Assembly: GCA_905236955.1 (NCBI GenBank)
Contig: CAJOQW010000031.1
Coordinates: 1-8,709 of the forward strand
Source: an uncultured Bacteroidales bacterium
GTDB lineage: Bacteria; Bacteroidota; Bacteroidia; Bacteroidales; UBA932
Length of the DNA stretch: 8,709 nucleotides
Direction: 5' to 3'
A program made the position numbers and the translations under genes. The notes under the pieces are model-generated. The model did no database searches. It worked only from the letters and a program-made list of their open reading frames with translations, and was not told the DNA's origin. The first letter of the stretch is position 1; every line of letters starts with the position of its first letter. Below, one piece after another: positions 3,709 to 8,709 of this stretch.

Positions 3709-5474
3709 GCAGACTGAAGGTATTACCTGCAAACATAGCCAACAGGATCGCAGCGGGAGAGGTGGTGCAGCGGCCGGCTTCCGTGGTCAAGGAACTCCTG
3801 GAGAATGCCGTGGACGCCGGCGCCACCCAGATAACCGTGGTTGTAACCGACGCCGGACGCACGCTCATACAGGTGATAGACAACGGCAGCGGAATGAGTC
3901 CCGCCGATGCCGTGCTCTGTTTCGAGAGGCACGCCACCAGCAAGATCTCCACCGCCGAAGACCTCGAGGCCATAGCCAGCTACGGTTTCCGCGGCGAGGC
4001 CCTGCCCAGCATCGCGGCCGTGGCGGAAGTCACCCTGCGCACCCGCAGGCCCCAGGACGAGACAGCCACCCAGGTCGTCGTGGCAGACGGCGGAAGCACG
4101 AAGACCTCTTCCGTGGCAGGCCCTGCCGGGAGCAATTTCGCAGTCCGCAATCTTTTCTACAACACCCCCGCAAGGCGCAAGTTCCTCAAGTCCGACAACG
4201 TCGAACTGAGGCATATCATAGACGAATTCACACGCATCGCCCTAACCCGGCCGGAACTGGGTTTCTCGCTGAGTTCCAACGGCCGCGACATCTTCGTGCT
4301 CAAACCTGCCAAATCCTTGAAATTCAGGATACTGGACCTGCTTGGCCCTGGCGTGGTTGCAGACATAGTGGACCTTTCGGCCGAAACCACGGTAATAAAG
4401 GTAACCGGGTTCATAGGCAAGCCGGAAAGCGCGCGGAAGGCGCTTGGCAACCAGTTTTTCTTCGTCAACGGCCGCTACTTCCGCAGCCCCTATCTGCACA
4501 AGGCCGTCATGAAGGCCTACGGGGAGTTCATCCCGGAAGGCCTCACCCCGTCCTACTTCATTTGGCTGGAGGCCGACCCGCATACCATCGACGTCAACAT
4601 CTCCCCCACCAAGAACGAAGTCAAGTTCGAGGAGGACGGCGTCATCTTCCAGATACTCTATGCCTGCGTAAAGGAGACCCTCGGCAGGAACTCGTTCGGC
4701 GGCGGGATAGATTTCGACGCGGCCCAGGAAGTGCAGATGCCCACTTTGGGAAAGCATTTCGACGAGACCCACGGGCCCGTGACGGCCCCGATGCCCGCGC
4801 TCGATCCCGACTACGACCCCTTCGCTTCAATGCCAAATACGGGCTTCGACAACACCGCCAAAGGAGGGCAGCCATGGGAAGAAGGCATGCCTTCCCCCGC
4901 CAGGACCGAGGCCGACGCATTGACAATCAGGGGGAAATATATCATAACGCCTTCAGTTTCGGGCCTTATGGCAGTGAATATAAGGCGCGCCAACGAAAGG
5001 ATAATATACGAGCGCTCGCTGAATGCCCTCTCCCTGAATTCCCACGTGAGCCAGCAGGCCCTGTTCCCGGTGCCGGTACAGGTTGGCGCGGGCGCAAGGC
5101 TGCTCTTCGAGGAGCACGCGGCGGAGCTCGCGGCCCTGGGATTCGACATCACCCCGTTCGGTACCGATACGGTAGTGGTGAACGGCGTGCCGGAAGGCTG
5201 CTCCTGCGAAGCCGGGAAGGTACGGCAGATGGTACAGGACATGGTTCTCATCCTCTCCGACGGCACTTCCGGCCTTAAGGATACGGTTCACGCTTCGGTG
5301 GCCGCCAAGTTCGCCACACTGGGGTCGGTCAATGCCGAGGTTCCATCGTCCCCCGCACAGGCCCGGAACCTGCTCGACGCGCTTTTCGCTTGCGAGAACT
5401 CCGAGCTTACCCCTTCAGGGCGGAAGATAATCGGCATCATCGGCATCGAAGAAATAGACAAAAAACTGCAGTAA
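3705..5474 (+). CDS. mutL: DNA mismatch repair protein MutL
   Basis: A GHKL-family ATPase that links MutS mismatch recognition to strand removal. The 589 residues hold the N-terminal ATPase: RIAAGEVVQRPASVVKELLE (first residue 14) with catalytic E30 and N34, DNGSGM (59-64), HATSKI (76-81), GFRGEAL (94-100), FYNTPARRKFLK (151-162), and the ATP-sensing lysine K303 in DVNISPTKNEVKF (296-308). A Pro/Asp-rich linker covers about 350-405. The C-terminal dimerisation domain is recognisable, but the endonuclease signature DQHAxxERxxxE is replaced by NIRRANERIIYE (425-436): Asp, Gln and His are lost while the following AxERxxxE is kept. The second metal-site region reads LTPSGRK (568-574) rather than CPHGRP. 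The protein is therefore predicted to lack its own nicking activity. It is translationally coupled to the gene upstream and is followed immediately by the rhomboid gene. Confidence 0.96.
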   Translation: MSRLKVLPANIANRIAAGEVVQRPASVVKELLENAVDAGATQITVVVTDAGRTLIQVIDNGSGMSPADAVLCFERHATSKISTAEDLEAIASYGFRGEALPSIAAVAEVTLRTRRPQDETATQVVVADGGSTKTSSVAGPAGSNFAVRNLFYNTPARRKFLKSDNVELRHIIDEFTRIALTRPELGFSLSSNGRDIFVLKPAKSLKFRILDLLGPGVVADIVDLSAETTVIKVTGFIGKPESARKALGNQFFFVNGRYFRSPYLHKAVMKAYGEFIPEGLTPSYFIWLEADPHTIDVNISPTKNEVKFEEDGVIFQILYACVKETLGRNSFGGGIDFDAAQEVQMPTLGKHFDETHGPVTAPMPALDPDYDPFASMPNTGFDNTAKGGQPWEEGMPSPARTEADALTIRGKYIITPSVSGLMAVNIRRANERIIYERSLNALSLNSHVSQQALFPVPVQVGAGARLLFEEHAAELAALGFDITPFGTDTVVVNGVPEGCSCEAGKVRQMVQDMVLILSDGTSGLKDTVHASVAAKFATLGSVNAEVPSSPAQARNLLDALFACENSELTPSGRKIIGIIGIEEIDKKLQ

Positions 5475-6104
5475 ATGGCATACTACTCACAACGTTTCGG
5501 AAGGATCCCGCCCGTTACCATGAACGTCATCATAATCAACGTGATAATCTTCATTGCCACGCTGATAAACGAGAACTTCATGGTGGGCACTTTCGCGCTT
5601 TTCTACCCCACGTCCCCTTATTTCCGCTGGTGGCAGCCTGTAACCCACATGTTCATGCACGGCGGATTCTGGCACATCTTCTTCAACATGTACACCCTGT
5701 TCCTGTTCGGGATGGTCGTGGAGAATACGATAGGCTCGAAGAAGTTCCTCCTTTACTATTTCATCTGCGGACTCGGGGCCGCCGCCCTCCATACCGGGGT
5801 ACAGGCCATCCAAGCAGGCGTTTTCAAGATGACCCCGACCCTCGGAGCGTCAGGAGCCATCTACGGAGTGCTTCTCGCTTATGCCTACCTTTATCCCGAC
5901 AACAAGCTCACCCTGCTTTTCCCGCCGGTAACCCTCAGCGCCAAGTGGATGGTACTTATCTTCCTCGGAATAGAATTGGTAACCGGAGTAACCGGCACCC
6001 TCGACGGGGTGGCTCATTTCGCCCATCTGGGCGGAGCCCTAATTGGCTGGCTCTTGATGGTTTACTGGCGCAAACGCGGGACACTTTTCAATCAGCGGTG
6101 GTAA
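5475..6104 (+). CDS. Rhomboid-family intramembrane serine protease
   Basis: A 209-residue polytopic membrane protease with six predicted transmembrane helices, cleaving substrates within the membrane. The rhomboid signatures are HMFMHGGFWHIFFNMYTLFLFG (H58-G79, with H67 and N71 of the oxyanion region), catalytic serine S126 in GASGAIYG (124-131), and the catalytic histidine in AHFAHLGGALIG (H184 most likely). An Arg/Lys-rich tail (WRKRGTLFNQRW) follows the last helix. The ATG directly abuts the mutL stop with no spacing, so translation is probably coupled. A rhomboid gene after mutL is, from memory, a recurrent arrangement in Bacteroidota, but no mechanistic link to mismatch repair is known to me. 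Its substrate is unknown. Confidence 0.92.
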   Translation: MAYYSQRFGRIPPVTMNVIIINVIIFIATLINENFMVGTFALFYPTSPYFRWWQPVTHMFMHGGFWHIFFNMYTLFLFGMVVENTIGSKKFLLYYFICGLGAAALHTGVQAIQAGVFKMTPTLGASGAIYGVLLAYAYLYPDNKLTLLFPPVTLSAKWMVLIFLGIELVTGVTGTLDGVAHFAHLGGALIGWLLMVYWRKRGTLFNQRW

Positions 6105-6105
6105 G

Positions 6106-6756
6106 ATGAAAGACCTGTCCGCCATAGTATCCGAAGCGCTCGAGACCCTCAAGTCGGGCGGGCTCATCCTCTACCCCACCGACACGGTATGGGGAATAGG
6201 CTGCGACGCCTGCAACGAGGAAGCCGTACAGAAAGTTTTCGCGCTCAAGAAGCGCAGCGGCGCCAAGTCGCTGGTGCTCCTTGCCTCCGACATGGACATG
6301 GTGGCCAGGTACATCCGCACCATCCCGTCGATCGCGATAGACCTCGTGGAGGTGAACGACGCCCCCATGACCATAGTTTATCCAGGGGCCGAAGTGGCTT
6401 CCGTAAAGGGCGGTTTCGGGCTGGCCCCCTCCGTAGTGGCCGAGGACGGCAGCGTGGGGATAAGGGTGCCGCGCATCGTCCCCGGGGAAGAAGGCAATGC
6501 CGTGCCGGCCGGGGCGGTTTTCTGCAACAAACTGGTTTACAGGCTTCGAAGACCACTCGTATCGACATCTGCCAACATCTCCGGAGAGCCGGCTCCCGGC
6601 AATTTCAAGGAGATAGCGAAAGAGATCCTGGACGGGGTGGATTATGTCGTTCCCGCCTCCTTCGAGGGCGGCAGGTTCGACGGCACTTCCACCGGGAGGG
6701 CCTCTCAGATCATAAAGCTCGGCCTCCGCGGAGAAGTCGAGATCATAAGGAAATAA
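6106..6756 (+). CDS. L-threonylcarbamoyladenylate synthase (TsaC/YrdC/YwlC family)
   Basis: A cytosolic enzyme that makes threonylcarbamoyl-AMP from threonine, bicarbonate and ATP. This is the first step of the t6A37 modification of ANN-decoding tRNAs, completed by TsaD with TsaB and TsaE. The 216 residues form a single YrdC domain without the extra C-terminal domain of Sua5. Motifs are YPTDTVWGIG (23-32), the phosphate/ATP-binding basic cluster LKKRSGAKSLVLL (48-60, with S55 where proline is usual), GIRVP (118-122) and LVSTSANISG (151-160). The C-terminal STGRASQIIKL (195-205) corresponds to the usual PSTIVDL region. One base separates it from the rhomboid stop, and its own TAA shares an A with the rsmE ATG (TAATG, 6754-6758). 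Confidence 0.93.
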   Translation: MKDLSAIVSEALETLKSGGLILYPTDTVWGIGCDACNEEAVQKVFALKKRSGAKSLVLLASDMDMVARYIRTIPSIAIDLVEVNDAPMTIVYPGAEVASVKGGFGLAPSVVAEDGSVGIRVPRIVPGEEGNAVPAGAVFCNKLVYRLRRPLVSTSANISGEPAPGNFKEIAKEILDGVDYVVPASFEGGRFDGTSTGRASQIIKLGLRGEVEIIRK

Positions 6757-7478
6757 TGGAGATTTTCTATTCAGACGATATCCGCGACGGCGTCCTCGGC
6801 CTTGCAGCCGAAGAAGCCGCCCACTGCGTGAGGGTGCTCCGGCACCGTCCGGGCGACGCCATCGACGTCTTCGACGGCCGGGGCAACCTGTACCATTGCA
6901 CCCTGCTCGAAGCGGACCGCGACTCGGCCGAAGCCCGTATAGACGGCAAGGAAAGCGGATGGCATTCGCATCCGTATCGTCTGACCCTGGCGGTCTGCCC
7001 CACCAAAAACCTCGACCGCTACGAATGGATGGCCGAAAAGGCCACCGAGGTGGGCCTTGACGTACTCGCCCCCGTTTTCGGGGACCGCTCCGAAAGACGG
7101 GTGCTCAAAGGCGGACGCCTGCAGAGGATCCTTCTTTCTGCGGCGAAACAGTCTTTGAAGGGAGCCGTCCCCGTTCTGGCGGAGCCGGTTACGGTTAAGG
7201 AATTCATCGCCGGCCTGGGCCCTGCGGACGGCAGCCTGCGCATGATAGCCTACTGCTCCGACGAAGTGCAGCCGCGCAGCTCTATCATGGAGGAACTCCG
7301 CCGGGCCCGTCCCGGGGAGATCGTCGTACTCATCGGACCCGAAGGGGATTTCAGTCCGGAGGAAGTCCGCGCGGCGATGGACGCCGGCTTCGTTCCGGTG
7401 TCGCTTGGGGGATCACGCCTTCGCACCGAGACCGCGGCCATCACCGCCGCAGAAGCCGTTTACCTAAGCCTTATATGA
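6756..7478 (+). CDS. rsmE: 16S rRNA m3U1498 methyltransferase RsmE
   Basis: A SPOUT-class SAM-dependent methyltransferase that methylates N3 of U1498 in 16S rRNA, near the decoding site of the 30S subunit. At 240 residues it has family length. The N-terminal PUA-like domain includes HCVRVLRHRPGD (23-34) and FDGRGNLY (39-46). The knot domain shows KNLDRYEWMAEKATEVG (84-100), AAKQSLKGAVP (129-139), IGPEGDFSPEE (193-203) and SLGGSRLRTETA (216-227). The reading frame is open far upstream within tsaC. The ATG at 6756 is chosen because MEIFYSDDI aligns with normal RsmE N-termini and forms the TAATG overlap with the tsaC stop. The gene overlaps apbE by 4 nt (ATGA). Confidence 0.95.
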   Translation: MEIFYSDDIRDGVLGLAAEEAAHCVRVLRHRPGDAIDVFDGRGNLYHCTLLEADRDSAEARIDGKESGWHSHPYRLTLAVCPTKNLDRYEWMAEKATEVGLDVLAPVFGDRSERRVLKGGRLQRILLSAAKQSLKGAVPVLAEPVTVKEFIAGLGPADGSLRMIAYCSDEVQPRSSIMEELRRARPGEIVVLIGPEGDFSPEEVRAAMDAGFVPVSLGGSRLRTETAAITAAEAVYLSLI

Positions 7479-8587
7479 AAAAAGTCCTGCTCATAATGGC
7501 TGCCGCCGTTTCGCTCCTTACCGGATGCGGACAGAAGGGCTATGTCCAGCTCACAGGCTATGCCCAGGGTGGGACATGGAGCGTGAAGTACAATACGGAA
7601 GGCCTGAAGGCCCGTCCCGCTGAAGTGCTGAAGGGGATAGAGGCCATCCTCTCCGACATCGACACCAGCCTTTCCGGCTACAACAAAGCCTCGCTCCTTT
7701 CGAGGCTCAATACCGGCGACACCATAAGGCCGAATGGCATGCTTGCAGGGATGTACCGCCGCTGCCGGAAGTACTGGCAGGAGACGGAAGGAGCCCTCGA
7801 TGTCGCAGCCGGTCCGGTTTTCGACATATGGGGGTTCGGCTTTAAGAATGATTCCCTTCCTTCGCACACGCTTGTGCTCGAAGCCCTGGCCTCCAGCGGG
7901 ATGGACAGGCTCCTCCCCAGTCTGGAAGACGCCCTGCTGCCCGACGGCCGCCTTTATGCCGGAGACCTGGTTGAAAGGGCTGTCGCCTGTACGGCCGACT
8001 TCAGCGGCAATCCCGTGGACGGCCTTCCGCAGCTGAACTTCAACGCCGTAGCGCAAGGCTTCAGCGCCGACACTGTCGCCGGGTATCTGCGTTCCTTGGG
8101 AGTAAAGGACATGCTGGTGGACATAGGGGAGATTTTCTGCAGCGGGGTCAACCAGTACGGAAAGCCCTGGAAGATAGGGGTCGACCGTCCTACCGACGGC
8201 AACAACACCCCGGGGGCCGACCTGGACGGCATATGGGAAAGTTCCGGCCTTCCGGAAGGCCAGGGCATAGTGACGAGCGGGAACTACCGCAAATTCTACA
8301 TCAAGGACGGGAGGAAGTATTCCCACACGATCGACCCCCGCACCGGTTATCCCGTGGCGAGCGAGCCTTCCGACACCACCCTTCTCAGCGCCACCATCGC
8401 AGCTCCCTGCTCGGAAGAGGCCGACGCCTATGCCACAGCCTGCATGGTGATCGGATTAGCCAAGGCCAGGGAGTTCATCGGGGCGCGGAGCGGCCTTGAG
8501 GGCTATCTCATCTACTCCCTCCCCGACGGCTCCATGGAGGAATGGGCCAGCGGAGGATTCAATCTTATCGAAAAATCAAAAGACTGA
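7475..8587 (+). CDS. apbE: FAD:protein FMN transferase ApbE (lipoprotein)
   Basis: A Mg-dependent flavin transferase that attaches FMN from FAD to threonine residues of extracytoplasmic proteins such as NqrC/RnfG-type subunits. The 370-residue precursor has a lipoprotein signal peptide with lipobox LTGC (C18), so it is anchored and faces the periplasm. No Asp-rich or Lys-rich surface-export signal follows the cysteine. Motifs in order: AQGGTWSVKY (30-39), VAAGPVFDIWGFG (110-122), LNFNAVAQGFSAD (187-199), LVDIGEI (214-220), WKIGVDRP (232-239), IVTSGNYRKF (265-274) and SHTIDPRTGYPV (283-294) with the Mg- and flavin-binding H284/D287 region, then EEADAYATACMV near the C-terminus. The usual double glycine in the IGGEI motif is a single glycine here. 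It overlaps rsmE by ATGA and is followed after 3 nt by a second lipoprotein gene. No flavinylation target gene is in the window. Confidence 0.93.
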   Translation: MKKVLLIMAAAVSLLTGCGQKGYVQLTGYAQGGTWSVKYNTEGLKARPAEVLKGIEAILSDIDTSLSGYNKASLLSRLNTGDTIRPNGMLAGMYRRCRKYWQETEGALDVAAGPVFDIWGFGFKNDSLPSHTLVLEALASSGMDRLLPSLEDALLPDGRLYAGDLVERAVACTADFSGNPVDGLPQLNFNAVAQGFSADTVAGYLRSLGVKDMLVDIGEIFCSGVNQYGKPWKIGVDRPTDGNNTPGADLDGIWESSGLPEGQGIVTSGNYRKFYIKDGRKYSHTIDPRTGYPVASEPSDTTLLSATIAAPCSEEADAYATACMVIGLAKAREFIGARSGLEGYLIYSLPDGSMEEWASGGFNLIEKSKD

Positions 8588-8590
8588 CAT

Positions 8591-8709
8591 ATGAAAAGGA
8601 TTCTGATAATACTCGCCGCCGTAGTGGCGCTCTGCTCATGCGGCGCATCCCGGAATGCCGGTACGGCTTCGGACGGCAACCCCTATTCCACGAAGAAGAT
8701 CACTACCGA
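8591..8709 (+). CDS. N-terminus of a second lipoprotein (3' end outside window)
   Basis: The first 39 codons are visible. MKRILIILAAVVALCSC is a lipoprotein signal peptide with lipobox LCSC (C17), and the mature part starts CGASRNAGTASDGNPY, a low-complexity polar linker. The domain that follows lies beyond the window, so function cannot be assigned. The start lies 3 nt after the apbE stop, so it belongs to the same operon. It could be a partner or substrate of ApbE, but nothing visible shows this. Confidence 0.75.
   Translation, partial: MKRILIILAAVVALCSCGASRNAGTASDGNPYSTKKITT

Noticed and set aside
6189..6755. N-terminal extension of rsmE giving a 429-residue fusion
   Set aside because: The upstream in-frame sequence is Arg/Gly-rich shadow of tsaC. 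RsmE aligns from the ATG at 6756, which overlaps the tsaC stop in a normal TAATG junction.
7460..8326. A 288-codon open frame on the minus strand
   Set aside because: It lies wholly antisense to apbE, whose protein shows all family motifs. Its translation shows no recognisable domain and there is no promoter or coupling. GC-rich coding DNA often leaves such shadows.
1..8709. A defence island, CRISPR array, insertion sequence, prophage or biosynthetic cluster
   Set aside because: I saw no direct-repeat arrays, transposase, integrase, toxin-antitoxin pair or biosynthetic domains. Nearly all DNA is accounted for by housekeeping genes.

Overview
The window reads as chromosomal DNA of a fairly GC-rich member of the Bacteroidota, most likely Bacteroidales. 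The evidence is promoters of the Bacteroidota type (TAnnTTTG, in one case with TTTG 19 nt upstream), the absence of clear Shine-Dalgarno sequences, tRNA genes without an encoded CCA, a DUF4252-like secreted protein, and a mutL-rhomboid gene order that I associate from memory with this phylum. Genus cannot be fixed from this stretch.

Layout. (1) Bases 1-936 hold the 3' part of an RbsC-type sugar ABC transporter permease that enters from the left edge. (2) Bases 936-1255 are a non-coding RNA block: an inverted repeat after rbsC, a strong promoter, tRNA-Gln(CTG), a small hairpin, tRNA-Met(CAT) with an unusual T-loop, and a strong terminator. (3) On the minus strand, a SpoU/TrmH RNA methyltransferase (1415-2212) is joined by ATGA overlap to a 54-codon stump of a short-chain dehydrogenase (1254-1418). 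(4) A divergent secreted DUF4252-like protein (2283-2870) converges on ispF (2867-3346, minus), and the two stop codons interlock. (5) From 3373 a promoter drives a tightly packed plus-strand operon to the right edge: small membrane protein, mutL, rhomboid protease, tsaC/ywlC, rsmE, apbE and the start of another lipoprotein gene. Adjacent genes overlap by 1-4 nt or are separated by 0-3 nt.

How the genes fit together. Most are housekeeping: decoding and RNA modification (two tRNAs, TrmH-like methyltransferase, TsaC for t6A37, RsmE for m3U1498 of 16S rRNA), isoprenoid synthesis (IspF), mismatch repair (MutL), and membrane or periplasm functions (rhomboid, ApbE flavin transferase, lipoproteins). 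The operon mixes DNA repair, translation quality and envelope functions, so co-expression rather than one pathway seems to hold it together.

I do not see a defence system, CRISPR array, insertion sequence, phage or biosynthetic cluster. The points most worth checking are: promoters whose -7 box sits only 4-6 nt from the start codon (likely leaderless mRNAs), the altered T-loop of tRNA-Met, the truncated SDR stump at a tRNA locus, and the loss of the DQHA endonuclease motif in MutL.
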